DNA of 64,000 nt, taken from assembly GCA_030068145.1 (NCBI GenBank), contig JAPJBO010000096.1, forward strand, positions 310,001 through 374,000, given 5' to 3'. Both the position numbers and the translations under genes were made by a program. Source of the stretch: Diplonema papillatum. Taxonomy: Eukaryota > Euglenozoa > Diplonemea > Diplonemida > Diplonemidae. Shown piece by piece: positions 26,757 to 41,143 of the stretch. Below the pieces are notes generated by a model. That model was not told where the DNA came from. It saw nothing but the letters and a program-made list of their open reading frames with translations, and ran no database searches. The first letter of the stretch is position 1. Every line of letters starts with the position of its first letter.

Positions 26757-27150
26757 GCGGCCATGCATCGCCAAGCTTCACGTGCGCGGTGCTGCCACGG
26801 GCATCCAGGTCAAGTGACTGCCGATTTCGCATTCCAAACACCAAGGCATGCGTGCGATTGGCGCTTGCGCTAAAGGGAAGGCTCACTAGCAGACAGTGGG
26901 GTAGTGGGCGGTATACATTCAAAGAATTTGTGGCAAGGGAATCTGCGTCTGTCGAACAGCCGAGTACCTTTCTCGAACGCGCCGAATGTCTGCCCACACT
27001 CCCAAACTAAAGCATCAAAGCGCAGCGTGCCTTGGGCTTGCGCACAACACGAGAACGCAGCGACGGTCAACCACAGGGCAGAGCGGACGGGGTTGTGTCA
27101 ATGTACTAACACCGAAATCGAGCTTCCGCAAGCTGCGGTTAGCCGTCCAT
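26757..27150 (+). mobile_element. Degenerate Fam-E copy, partly duplicated
   Basis: Diverged Fam-E words appear in order (CCAAGCTTCACGTG, GTCAAGTGACTGCCGATTT, ACTAAAGCATCAAAG, CACAGGGCAGAGCGGACGGG), with an internal duplication and insertions. Confidence 0.5.
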
Positions 27151-27251
27151 GCTACGCTTTTTGCCCCGGCGCCAACGGGGTGTTCGTTGTTGCGTTACTT
27201 GCACGGGTCCGGATTTTACAAAACGGGCCAAAAAATATCGAGGATGGGATT

Positions 27252-27523
27252 TTTTTTTGTATAAGCACCTGCTCTGTAGGAAATGCTTGAGGTGGCTAGA
27301 TATTGACCGTTTGCGGGGGGTTTCTGAGGCGGTTTGGTCAGCGCTTTCGTTTCGGTGGCTCGGAGCTGACACACCTCCGCAACGTTGTCCAAAAGTAACC
27401 ACGGCTTGTATCCCATGAATCTGCCCTCCAGCGCCTCCGGCGCCCTCGCGCGCACCGTGTAAATACCACCCCCTACCTCTCTTTCCTGGAAACGCTGTGT
27501 TTTGCGTTTTCCCGACATTTTTT
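27252..27523 (-). repeat. Segment duplicated at 59830-60075
   Basis: Bases 27300-27523 match 59860-60075 in reverse complement (CGGAGGTGTGT, CCGAGCCACCGAAACGAAAG, ACACGGTGCGCGCGAGGGCG). Here the minus strand keeps an open frame of about 75 codons (GGIYTVRARAPEALEGRF onward). The other copy has indels and a stop, so coding is doubtful. A Fam-A tail fragment (27252-27300) borders it. Confidence 0.55.
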
Positions 27524-27725
27524 TTAGAGTTAAAGTTCGCTTGAAATTCCGGGGGTTTAGGGTCTCCGTGTGACCGTTCATGAATGGGTTCTCTTAGAGC
27601 AAGAAAGGGCTATGTGGTTACGGGTTGTATATTTAGTGCACGCTTTCGTTGTGGGTTATGGCTAGCCATGTCCGGGACTGTTTGTGACCGACACCAAATA
27701 CATTCCTTCGTGGAGTGTAGTCTTG
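27524..27725 (+). repeat. Fam-C repeat, full length
   Basis: A complete copy runs from AGAGTTAAAGTTCGCTTGAA to CATTCCTTCGTGGAGTGTAG. It separates two pieces that are contiguous in the copy at 59771-60075. Confidence 0.75.
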
Positions 27726-28200
27726 GGCCCCCCACGTTCTACAACATTTCTTTTAGTAGGAAAAGAAACTTGTTTCTTTGAAGACTAATAATAATCCGAA
27801 CGACAGGTTTGCCGCTCCCAATCCGTCCAGAGAAACAAAGTAGGTTGCTTCCCCTCCCTCCGTTCCCACTTGCTTCATTTTTCTTCGGAGTTCCCGTGGC
27901 ACCACTTCATGTGGTCAGCAGCAAGATTAGCAGCTTTCTGGCTTCACTTTTTACTCCAACTATACAGCGCGCGGCGAGCAGAGCAGGAGCGGTGGTCAAC
28001 CCCCGGTTTTGCAGATTTAGACCGTTGGTCTAAATCTGCAACGTAAACTAATCCCCTGGACAACTTGTGTCAGACTAGCGTACCCGAAGGCAGTTCTTTA
28101 CACAAGTTTACTCTACCGACGGAAGTTGTTTGGGTTGGCGTCCTTTTTTTGTCTAGTAAAAGCAGAATTTCTCTCTTTTCCCCCGACGACGGAAACTGTA
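27726..28200. other. Intergenic with a perfect palindrome
   Basis: Bases 28009-28041 form a 15-bp-stem hairpin TTGCAGATTTAGACC-GTT-GGTCTAAATCTGCAA. Its surroundings (about 27995-28060) recur inverted at 59771-59836. A Fam-I unit lies at 28058-28140. No gene is seen. Confidence 0.6.
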
Positions 28201-28495
28201 GGGACCCAGGGAAGACCTGCTGCACGTGAAGCCAAGCTTCACGTGTTCGGCGGTACTGCAGGGCCACGGGCCTACGGGTCAAGTGGCTACCGATTTCCCA
28301 AACTAAAGCATCAAGGCTTGGCGCACCTTGGGGCTTGGCGCTCGCGCTGAACACAAGCCCGTCGAGACGGTCAGCCACAGGGCAGAGCGGACGGGTTGTG
28401 GCACTGTGTTGCCCCCGACTCAAGCTTTGCAAGCTGTGGTTGACCGTCACGTTCCTGGACCACGGCCTTTTTCTTTTTATTTTTCTTTTCTTTCT
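28201..28495 (+). mobile_element. Fam-E SINE-like element with long target duplication
   Basis: A full copy ends in a pyrimidine tail (TTTTTCTTTTTATTTTTCTT) and is flanked by a direct duplication of about 21 bases beginning CCCCCGACGACGGAAACTGT (28180-28200 and 28499-28519). Long variable duplications and a 3' simple tail are hallmarks of LINE-mobilised SINEs. Confidence 0.75.
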
Positions 28496-28519
28496 CCTTC
28501 CCCCGACGACGGAAACTGT

Positions 28520-29409
28520 AAAGGCTAGCACACACCCGAAGGCTTTTTTTCCCCCTTGTTTTCGTGATAGGAATTCTGATCCACAAAGGTACACGTTGAC
28601 AACTGCCATTTTTTCCCGTCCCGGCAGGATGATGGTACGTACATATGGGGTAAGTGCAAAAAGAAATATGGGAGAAGGACGAAGGACAAATGTTATGTTA
28701 CTTTGCTTTCAGGAAGAAATAAGAGCTTGTCACTCGCACAACCGCGGCTGGCTGATACAAAACTAATGATGATGATGACGGGAAGAGAGAGTTGTTTGCA
28801 GTGCCTGATCGTTTTTTACGTAAAGCTAAATTCAGGACGCAAGTGAAAACGCCACGGTTTGCGGCGACGAGCTTCTCATTTCCTCCAACATTTCACATTT
28901 GGTAAAAAAAGAAACGCAAATGCTCGTGGAGAAGCCGGAATCTTACCACTGAGCGAAGGGGTACGGGAAGACGGTGCAAGCAGCCGTCTACAACCCGAGC
29001 CGATGAATTGGTGCCCCCGCGGCGACGGCTCACTCTGCGGGCTGAGCATGTCGAGCGCGAAGACCGTACGCCGCGAGAGTAGGAACAAATGTGAAAGGAT
29101 TATCCTTATCTGCAAGGGTTTCCAAAATCTTGAGGATTTTGTTTGTAAGCTGGCTGTTGGTGCGCTGAGGGCAAACGGAGATGCACGACGGATCGGCATA
29201 CGAATTACGGTGGTTCACATCCCGCGATGGGTCCTTGAGGCATACAGTAGCACCACCCTCTACTACCGGTGTCCCCAACTGTTTGTGTTACCGTCGTGTT
29301 TTTAATTTTTCGAAGATAAACATGACCTTCATCTTCATCGGTGTGTGTACCTAAATTATTATGCCTAGGTTTTCGTAGAGAAACAAGAAAGGGGAACTGG
29401 TGTTTTCGT
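28520..29409. other. Intergenic, nothing recognised
   Basis: No gene or clear repeat is seen. The ORF at 28859-29305 (+) and its antisense partner lack motifs. Confidence 0.35.
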
Positions 29410-30442
29410 TGACCGCACTACCCTGAACCCAAACCCTGGACGTGGTTCCAGGATTTGGCAAATGATCACGACCATATGGTCCTACTCGTGCAGTTGAGTC
29501 CCACACATTGCAGCATGTGGCTAGAAAAGAAATATCGAGTGAGAGAGCAAGCGACGAGTTCGACTGCGGGGGACCACGGAGTTTCCGGTCGCCCCACTAC
29601 TGTTGCGTTCCTAAGCGGGTCCATCCCCTCCTGCCGACCGCTACGAGGTGGATCGTGCGTCCACTTTGTCGCCCCGTGGGCTTTTGTGTTACCGTCGAAG
29701 GACGATCAGTTTGGTGTCTTGCGACCTTTGTTCGTTTGGCAAGGAGTTTTGGTGACGTGCTTCACAGTTCGAGAAACGAAATAAGAAATTAAGATGCCAC
29801 AATCAGCTTGCTCGCTCTCTCCAGACGGTGATGTACCGTGAAATACATGCATCTGGAATCGACCTGACTAACCGCAGTGTACGTAGTCAGCGGCGTGGAC
29901 CAGCTTAATCGTACTACTACCGCGGGTGAATCGTTTCGTCGGAGGCACAGTGCGTAACGCAGCCCTATCACATCGGGGGATGCCGCCGCAGTTGGCGCAG
30001 CCGGGAGGAACCACTCCGGCTGGCGCTGTAGATGACCATCTTTTTACAGTGCAAGTTCGCTTAGGGATCCGGGGTTTTAAAGCCTCCGGCGTGACCATTG
30101 TCGTAAAGGTTCCTTTAAGGTATAGTAGGTATAGTATGTTAGTGTGCGAATCGTACCTGCTGTAGTGGCAGTACGTGTACTTGTGCGTGTATCTTTGTTG
30201 CCTACTGCCGACTTCTAGTAGGGTCACAACGCGACCAAACAGATTCCAAAAGAAGTGGGCTACGAGGTGGATCGTGCGTCCACTTTGTCGCCCCGTGGGC
30301 TTTTGTGTTACCGTCGATCCCGAAGGACGATCAATTTGGTGTCTTGCGACCTTTGTTTGTTTGGCAATGAGTTTTGGTGACGTGCTTCAGTTGAGAAAGG
30401 AAATAAGAAATTGAGATGCCACCATCAGCTTGCTCGCTCTCT
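29410..30442. repeat. Cluster of direct repeats
   Basis: Bases 29640-29822 and 30257-30442 are direct copies (GCTACGAGGTGGATCGTGCG, GGCTTTTGTGTTACCGTCGA, ATCAGCTTGCTCGCTCTCT). Bases 29410-29530 match 39510-39650 (TTTTCGTTGACCGCACTACC). A short Fam-C copy lies at 30043-30125. No gene is recognised. Confidence 0.65.
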
Positions 30443-30713
30443 TACCGGATGCTCAATTCACTTCTCAGCCAGTTTGCCCGATAACGGCTCGCAAACACTC
30501 TTCATTGCAGCTTTGTTGCACCACGAGAATCTTTTTCTTTTACAAAACCTTGAGTCGAGGCTGCTTTCGTGTGGTGCAAAAAACGCTCGGAGGGGCGTCC
30601 CGTGCTTACTTCGACGGAGGCTAGACGGTTCAACAATGCAATCGCACTCGTTTACAGTAGTCATTCCATGTGGTCTACCATTTGCGCCCGACACAAAACC
30701 CAGATTCGCGTTT

Positions 30714-30925
30714 CGTACGGCGCCGGTGTACCTGAAGCGCATTCGCGAGAAAGTGCGAGCACGGGAGGACGGCGAGCTGCTGTGCAGCGAGATCATGGAG
30801 GGCGTCGTGCGCCGGGCGCAGGACGAAGTGCTCAAGAACTACTTCGACCGGACGGCGATCCCGTACACGGTGCAGTGCGTGTGCAAGGAGCTGCTCGACC
30901 TCATGCAGTCCTCCGTACCCAATTA
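30714..30925 (+). CDS. Candidate plus-strand exon, function unknown
   Basis: The plus frame reads FRTAPVYLKRIREKVRARED and then a helical stretch ending CKELLDLMQ. It has high GC at third positions, no low complexity and a charged amphipathic pattern, unlike the shadow ORFs nearby. Upstream is a decayed Fam-A copy whose ACCCAG could serve as the 3' splice site. Downstream, a GTACCC near 30917 could be a donor, followed by a reversed Fam-A tail at 30985-31018. Other exons of the gene were not found. I do not recognise the family. Confidence 0.4.
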
Positions 30926-31017
30926 TTCGATTCAGGGTACACTACACCACGAGTGCGGTATCCTATGCATCGTGTCTCGGTTTTCTTGTATAAGCCCCTG
31001 TTTTGTAGGAAATACTT

Positions 31018-31250
31018 GAGTGCTCAACACCGCACTGGTCCCGTCCGCGCCGCATAAGGCGGACCATCATCAGCGCGGAATCTGAGTGTCTGCAGACAGG
31101 ACAGCGGTGTGAGTCTGGTTTGCCAGGCGGCTGTTCGTAGCTCGTCCCAGCCAGGACCACCCGTGCTACCAGAGCACAGGCGAATCCGTCACGGGGAGGC
31201 CCCTACAACCGTGTGCTGAGCAATCAGTTAAAAAGCTCAGGGGAGGAGCC
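31018..31250 (+). repeat. Fam-F repeat
   Basis: It matches 51955-52206: CATAAGGCGGACCATCATCA, GTGTGAGTCTGGTTTGYCAG, GAATCCGTCACGGGGAG and GAGCAATCAGTTA. Confidence 0.75.
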
Positions 31251-31312
31251 TGTTTCCGACTGAACGCTCCTTCTGCGGCGCGGCGTCGTCTTGACATAGG
31301 TGGCGGGCGTGT

Positions 31313-31570
31313 CGCGACTCGCCCCAGACTCGCCCTAGGGCCCTCGAGCCCCCAAACTCGCCATTTGACTCGCCCACTCGCCCCAGACTCGCCCTAGGGC
31401 CCTCGAGCCCCCAAACTCGCCATTTGACTCGCCCACTCGCCCCAGACTCGCCCTAGGGCCCTCGAGCCCCCAAACTCGCCATTTGACTCGCCCACTCGCC
31501 CCAGGCTCGCCCTAGGGCCCTCGAGCCCCCAAACTCGCCTTTTGACTCGCCCACTCGCCCAGACTCGCCG
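31313..31570 (+). repeat. Minisatellite, about 61-bp unit
   Basis: There are about four units, each with GACTCGCCCTAGGGCCCTCG, AGCCCCCAAACTCGCC and TTTGACTCGCCCACTCGCCC. Confidence 0.9.
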
Positions 31571-31604
31571 GTGAGAACATCTTGATGTTTTGGCAGAATA
31601 CTGC

Positions 31605-31895
31605 CTAAAGTGTGCTGAAGGTGCCCTCACACAATGCACATGTCGGGAGCTTCCAGGTCGTCACGTCGGCGTCGTTGTCGTCGTCATCAGCGGCAAATGC
31701 GTCATCAGAAACAGTCGGCTGACAAATTTTTGCGGATCCATGATGGCAGCGTATCTTCTCCATGGCGTTCGTCACCGAGAAGACGCTGTCGACCCCCGTC
31801 ACGCTTAGCTGTGCGGCCAGCACCGCCGTGATGTGGGTCGACAGCGCGAAACCTTCTCTGCTGCCGTTCGCCTCCAACACGTATTTCTCCACCAT
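31605..31895 (-). CDS. Unknown small protein or terminal exon
   Basis: The ORF has 96 residues. It begins MVEKYVLEANGSREGF, has a compact non-repetitive stretch through VDSVFSVTNAMEKI, and ends with an acidic tail rich in Asp (SDDAFAADDDDND) before a Cys pair (CALC). It may stand alone from the ATG at 31895. It may instead be joined to the acidic ORF at 32056-32316 through a 3' splice site within TGGTGGAG|AAA, which would keep phase 0. Composition looks coding. Function not recognised. Confidence 0.4.
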   Translation of the reverse strand: MVEKYVLEANGSREGFALSTHITAVLAAQLSVTGVDSVFSVTNAMEKIRCHHGSAKICQPTVSDDAFAADDDDNDADVTTWKLPTCALCEGTFSTL

Positions 31896-31934
31896 AATGG
31901 GGCTTTTTTTTTTGCGACGGGGTACCAGGGAAAG

Positions 31935-32676
31935 CGCACATATCCCTAACTCTCGGCGGCGGGACCCTCTTGCAACGATGCAAAAAAAAATATCTGCATA
32001 CTGCCCAAAGACGAATAATTACTAGTACACGTCTTCTTGGCGGAAATTCACCTACCGTGAAGCCAAAGCTCGAGAGACCAGCAGCAGCGGCCTTTCGCAC
32101 TTTTCCTGCCTTTGCGGTTGGTGCAGATGCCTGGGTCAGCAACGATTCTGGCTCTGTATTCACTGGTGCAGGGGTCACTTCTGCTGTTTCCCGAGGCCGG
32201 ACTTGCACGGGAACACGCGATTGCGAAAGAGGTTTATCATCAAGAGATGAATCGTCGTCGTCCGCCGAAGCCGAAGAGTCGCTCACGTCGCTGTCACTGG
32301 CTTCATCAGCCGACACGTCAGCTCATCATCATCATCATCCACTTGGTTCATCACAGGTAGTTGCAACAACATACTGAACCAACCAATCATTGCATCGTTG
32401 CATTGTGTCCTATAGTTGCACTACTGCTGCATACGCAGTTCAAACCTATGGTTTGTTACTCCTATCGTTGCACTACATCGTTGCACTACATCGTTGCACT
32501 ACATCGTTGCACTACATCGTTGCACTACATCGTTGCACAACATCGTTGCACTGCATCGTTGCATGGTTGCCCTATGCCTACCATAGTGAGCAACGATCAT
32601 GCAACGATGCAACGATGCAAAAAAAAAACCCCCATGATTTCCTGCAACGATGCAACGATGGTTAGGGATATGTGCG
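31935..32676. mobile_element. Mutator-like (MULE) element with 9-bp target duplication
   Basis: The ends are a perfect 16-bp inverted repeat CGCACATATCCCTAAC. The flanking direct duplication is CAGGGAAAG (31926-31934 and 32677-32685). Nine-base duplications are typical of Mutator-like elements. Subterminal TGCAACGATGCA words occur at both ends, and a (TCGTTGCACTACA)n array fills 32460-32570. No transposase is present, so the element is non-autonomous. It carries the acidic ORF 32056-32316. Confidence 0.8.
32056..32316 (-). CDS. Acidic ORF inside the MULE-like element
   Basis: 87 codons from ATG to a good splice donor (TTCACG|GTAGGT, phase 0). The N-terminus is Ser/Asp-rich (MSADEASDSDVSD), followed by a Pro/Thr/Ala linker ending GLSSFGFT. 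It lies wholly inside the MULE-like element, so it may be a captured exon (Pack-MULE style), or the element may have inserted in an intron-containing gene whose next exon is 31605-31895. The frame stays open past the donor, but the extension looks non-coding. Confidence 0.35.
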
Positions 32677-33130
32677 CAGGGAAAGCCTGCTACACGGGAG
32701 CCAAGCTTCACGTGTTCGGCGGTACTGCAGGGCCTCGGGCCTACGGGTCAAGTGGCTACCGATTTCCCTAACTAAAGCATCGAGGCTTGGCGCACCTTGG
32801 GGCTTGGCGCTCGCGCTGAACACAAGCTCGTCGAGACGGTCAGCCGCAGGGCAGAGCGGACGGGGTTGTGGCACTGTGCTGCCTCCGACTCAAGCTTTGC
32901 AAGCTGTGGTTGACCGTCACGTTCCTGGACCAGGAGCGGCCTTTTTCTCTTTTTTTTCTCTTTCTTCTCTTCTCTTTCTAGCGACGGGGTATTTGCCAAG
33001 ATTTTTGTGGTTTAATCCCGGGTGGGAGAAAGCACAAAAAAATGACCCTGTATCGTACTGAGGGCGAGTGACAGGGCGAGTGAAGACGAGTCTGGGGCAC
33101 CACCTATGACTAGGCAGCCCCCGAGGAAGG

Positions 33131-37057
<3,927 letters not shown>

Positions 37058-37407
37058 CAGCTAAGACGGGGGGAGGAAAGGGGGTGCAAGGGGGCGCTTC
37101 TGCTTTGCAGACCACCTCGTTGTGTCGCCCTTGTACTTTTCCCCTTGCCTGTGACGCTTTTTTTAGCCTCTTTGCTTGTGTGTTGAACAAGGCGCTGTTG
37201 GTACCAGCGTGTTGCAAGCGACTTACAAAAGCAGATGAGTTCCGTTTGGCAATAGAAAGCGCAGGTCCCCCGCAGCCCGCCGCAAGCCGACAGCCGGCCT
37301 TGGCCTCGCCCCACTCCCCCCAATCGACCTTCTTCCCCCCGCCAGGTGTCCCGCGCGCCTGCGGAGTCAAGTCCGACGCCCCGCCCACCGACTGTGTGGT
37401 GGTACCG

Positions 37408-37990
37408 TCTGGCTCCTAGTTTATGTAGTTTTTAATTTATAGATATTGCCAGGGGACGTTAGCTCTTTGTCTGACCGAGCAAAAAAGCCGGTTTCAGCCA
37501 AAACCCCGGTTTTGGGGCTCTGCGGTGCCTGTGGGTGTCTGAGTGCCTGGAACCGTCGCTCCCCGCACGCAAACAAGGGGGCGGAGGGGGGTGGTGAGAT
37601 ATAAGCTTGCGGTGGTGGTGTGCACGTCTATCAAACTACGGAGATGGTAAGTGAAAAGATTCGAATTGCAGTGACACACCGTGACGCGCCATGTAACTGC
37701 AGTACAGTACAGTACAGGGGGCCATTTGAAATCATAATTTATAAATTATTTTTATTTTTTTTGAAAAACCGAAACCGGAAAAACCTGGTTTCTGAAACCG
37801 GGAAACCGGGTTTCCAAAGACCCCTGATATTGGGAAATTTGAAAGAAAATGATTAACGATTTTTAAATTAAAAATTACATAGAACAAAGGCCTGTAAAAC
37901 AGAAGCGCGCCACACACTGCACCATACCGTGGGCTTGCGGCGCGGCTAAAGCGGCGCCGCCAAAAAGAAATTAATTCCTTGATCCACAAA
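37408..37990. repeat. Fam-J repeat interrupted by Fam-H
   Basis: The outer parts match 46627-46975 (CCGTCTGGCTCCTARTTTAT, AAAATTACATARAACAAA, CCTGTAAAACAGARGCGCGC, CCACAAAGAGTGGGTGCCGA). Fam-H (37464-37597) lies inside. Confidence 0.7.
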
Positions 37991-38323
37991 GAGTGGGTGC
38001 CGAGAATAACAATTACCTACCCGTCGTGCATAAGATGGATAGCCAAACCCCCTTGATTAAGATGGATATCGGGCGAGAATGCCAATCCATCTTAAACACG
38101 GGGGTGAGGTACCCCTGGACGGTAACCTCCCGCTCGCTCTCTCTGCCGCAAAGTCATATGCATCACGTGTCTTGTCAAGCAAGTGACTTGACTGCAGTCT
38201 CGCACAAATAGCAGCATTCGGAAACTAACGATGCAGTTTCCTTCGGAATCTAGTTGACATCAGTGGTGGGAGGTCATAGTTTATCAGTCAGTCTTGCACT
38301 GGGCAAGATGTGTCCCGCGAGGA
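37991..38323. other. Spacer with foldback fragment
   Basis: Bases 38018-38123 belong to the GTGTTTAAGATGG foldback family of 1055-1217. No gene is seen. Confidence 0.5.
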
Positions 38324-39065
38324 GCCCGGCGCTCCGGTGTGCGGGCTTCTTCTCCCGGCAAGCCGCCGCCGCGCCTCGGCCCCCGGAGCCAAGTCGGACC
38401 ACCTCCCCGCCGACATGCCGTTGCAGCCGCCCTCCGCCCGCTCGCTTTCCCGCTCGATGCCTGGCGCGCCGATTTCCGGGCTCTCGCTCTTCCCAGCAAA
38501 CCGCCGCCCCCGGAGCCAAGTCGGACCCCCCTCCCCGCCGACTTGCCGTTGCAGCCGCCCCCAAACCTGCCTCTTTTTCTCTCTCCACGTCGCATGATTC
38601 CCTGAGATGTTCGCTTCGGCTTGAGCACTCGGGATGATGACACAGGAGAGGGATAGGGGGTCCGGGGAGGTAGGGTCCCGCCCGAGAATCAGGGGAGACA
38701 AGCTTTGAGATTTCGTCGCGAGGTGACCCCTCGCCCGCTAAAATGCCCTCTTTCAGGCCCTCACCCCCTCGCCATTTTTTTTCGCGTCAAAGTTCCTGTT
38801 CTGGCCCTCGGCTCCCTTTGCCCTCCGCCCGCTCGCTTTCCCGCTCGATGCCTGGCGCGCCGATTTTCGGGCTCTCGCTCTTCCCTGCAAACCGCCGCCC
38901 CCGGAGCCAAGTCGGACCCCCTCCCCGCCGACTTGCCGTTGCAGCCGCCCTCCGCCCGCTCGCTTTCCCGCTCGATGCCTGGCGCGCCGATTTCCGGGCT
39001 CTCGCTCTTCCCACTCTCGTTCTTCCCAGCAAACCGCCGCCCCCGCCGCCCACCAAACCTTTGTT
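38324..39065 (+). repeat. GC-rich imperfect tandem repeat, about 130-bp unit
   Basis: Four units lie at about 38324-38424, 38425-38555, 38818-38945 and 38946-39065: CGCCCGCTCGCTTTCCCGCT, GATGCCTGGCGCGCCGATTT, CCCCGGAGCCAAGTCGGACC and GACTTGCCGTTGCAGCCGCC. An insert of about 260 bp separates the middle two. Overlapping long ORFs in several frames are a result of GC content. Confidence 0.75.
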
Positions 39066-40000
39066 TTTCACTGCAGACCGAGAAGATGCGCTTCTTTTGC
39101 TCTCGTGGGGGACCCACCCGGCGATTCCGACGATCCAATCTCGGGTCGCGAAAGGCTTGCGCCCCGCTGTCAGGACGCAGCCCTGGCCGAAGTGTGCGCT
39201 CAGCCACCACAGGGTCACTCTCGGCGCTGTTGCCGCGGTGCGACTCGTGGCGGTTTGCGTTAGACGTTGCTTTTTCCTGCGACTTGGCAGCAACCTTATG
39301 CGGGCAGGGCGCGCGCAGCCACGCGTACGTGTACGCGATCGATTCCATACAACAGCTGCATTTGACGCAGCCGGCGAGATCTCCCCGGACACTACCGCAG
39401 ACGTTGCTCTATTGCCGGTAAAAGTCTGCTCGCCCATTGGCAGCGCTGGCATTGCTGCTGACTGGGTGGCTAACACTGTACTACACGTGTACCCGCGCAG
39501 TACGTAAGAGCAAAGTTTTTCGTTGACCGCACTACCCTGAGCCCAAATCCTGCACGTGGTTTCAGGTGGCAAATTTGGCAAATGATCATGATCAGAAGGT
39601 CCTACTTGGGCGGTTCAGTTTCCTCACACATTGCACGTGGCTTAAAAAAAAAAAAGGACTACGAACACGCGTCGAAAAGCTAAAAGGGAACGGGGAAAGG
39701 GGGGAAACGGACGGAAGGAACGAGGGAGAAGCTCGAAAGCACAACCCCACCCCCGCTACCCCTTCCTCGGAAAAGAGAGAAAAAGGCTACTTGTCGGGGG
39801 AAGAACAGCCGGAGCGGGGGAAGAAATGAAGAAGGAATTGATCTCAGCACGATGATGACGTATGCGGGGGGGGGGTGGAAAGACACGTAGAATACTGCAG
39901 GGGGCGGCGGGTTACGCAGTGCAAAGAGAACCACCCTGTGCAACGGGGTGGAGCTGGTGTTCGTTCTTGGGCTACACTACCACCGGCCTCGTCACTGCGG
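39066..40000. other. Intergenic, open frames without motifs
   Basis: Bases 39100-39507 are open on both strands, with no domain or codon signal that decides between them. Bases 39510-39650 match 29410-29530. Confidence 0.35.
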
Positions 40001-40135
40001 TTTTAGAGTTATAGTTCGCTGAAATTCCGGGGTTTTAGGGTCTCCGTGTGACCGTTCATGAATGGGTTCTCTTAGAGCAAGAAAGGGCTATATGGTTTCG
40101 GGTTGTATATTTGGCGCACGCTTTCGTTTTGATAA
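40001..40135 (+). repeat. Fam-C repeat
   Basis: It starts AGAGTTATAGTTCGCTGAAA and continues to GTTGTATATTTGGCGCACGC. Confidence 0.7.
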
Positions 40136-40247
40136 ATGACTGAGCCACCGGTCTTAAAGCGAGCACTGCCCTAATGGTGTGATCCAAACCCTGTCCACAA
40201 ACCCGGTACAAACCCGGCAATACTTGAAATGGTGGTCGTTTTCTTTT

Positions 40248-40470
40248 TTTTTTTGGATAAGCACCTGCTTTGTAGGAAATGCTTGAGGAGACTGCCAGTT
40301 GCGATAGATCAAAGGAGGTAAATGTGCTGTAGCCCGCACGAAACACAGGTAAATCTGGGTTTAGTGGCGGGCGTAAGCGTTCAACAAAAAAGACCCACTT
40401 TGTAGCTGTATTGTTTTCTCCCCCTCTAGCCTCCTTCGCACAAGGCAGTCCCTCGAGTATTTTTGAATTT
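40248..40470 (-). mobile_element. Fam-A MITE-like element
   Basis: A full copy in minus orientation; a (CA)n tract follows at 40511-40537. Confidence 0.8.
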
Positions 40471-41050
40471 CGCTCCCGTGGACAGCATGAAATTTGCTCC
40501 CTTGAGTGCACACACACACACACACACACACACACACCGGCGCATATGACTAGCCCAAGCGGGAGCATGCGTGTGCTACCGTGCAGACAGCACGAAGCTT
40601 TCTTCCATGCACGCAGTTCGCAGGCTTCTCTGCAGCCTCGTCTTAGCGTGACGCAGGGACCACGATTCTGCTCGTCTAAAACGTGACCGAGAAGCGTTCA
40701 ACAACAGCTGTGGACGAGCACGAACAGTGCGAACTAGGCTAAAGGGATGCAGGCGCGCCGAGAGGGCACGCTATCCGGAAGGAAGAGGCTCCGCTCAGGC
40801 GGAGATAGACCACGCCCGATGCTGGGGGGGAGGCGCTGGCGGAAGGGGAACTGATAGGAAAAGGATAGCTGCGGTCCCCCGGCGGCATGGACCCCGTCAT
40901 GTCATCCGGCATACCCATCAATCCGCGCCGCTTCGGGGGCGGCGCTGACGTGCCCTTGTTTTCCAGCTGGCCGGGACGAGACAGAACGCCGACCCTGGCG
41001 AGAGAAGCGCGGGTGCATAGCATGGAGAGCGGGCGGTATGCTGAGTGTGT
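40471..41050. other. 3' flank of MTR4, nothing recognised
   Basis: Apart from the short (CA)n tract there is no recognised feature. The MTR4 3' UTR should fall here. Confidence 0.35.
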
Positions 41051-41143
41051 CTACAAGTAAAGCGAATTGGCGAACACGATGTCACGCTTCATCCGTCCGA
41101 TTGCCTCGGTGAACTTCGAGAACAGATCCTCGTCGCCGATGAC
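41051..41143 (-). CDS. MTR4: MTR4 exon 5 (3' terminal)
   Basis: 93 bp from the acceptor AACATAG|GTC to TAG. The 3' splice site is preceded by an A-rich run and the start of a Fam-C repeat. Confidence 0.93.
   Translation of the reverse strand, partial: VIGDEDLFSKFTEAIGRMKRDIVFANSLYL

Larger units (their letters stand above)
31925..32982 (+). mobile_element. Fam-E SINE-like copy split by another element
   Basis: The SINE is 31925-31934 plus 32686-32982, with a pyrimidine tail (TTTTTCTCTTTTTTTTCTCT) and an 11-base target duplication GCGACGGGGTA (31914-31924 and 32983-32993). A Mutator-like element (31935-32676) is inserted near its 5' end. Confidence 0.7.

Noticed and set aside
29640-30442. 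LTR retrotransposon with 185-bp LTRs
   Set aside because: The direct repeats lack TG...CA ends, a target duplication and internal retroviral-type genes.
38743-39581. Long ORFs on both strands in the GC-rich repeat
   Set aside because: They follow the imperfect tandem repeat, lack domains and are open on both strands at once.
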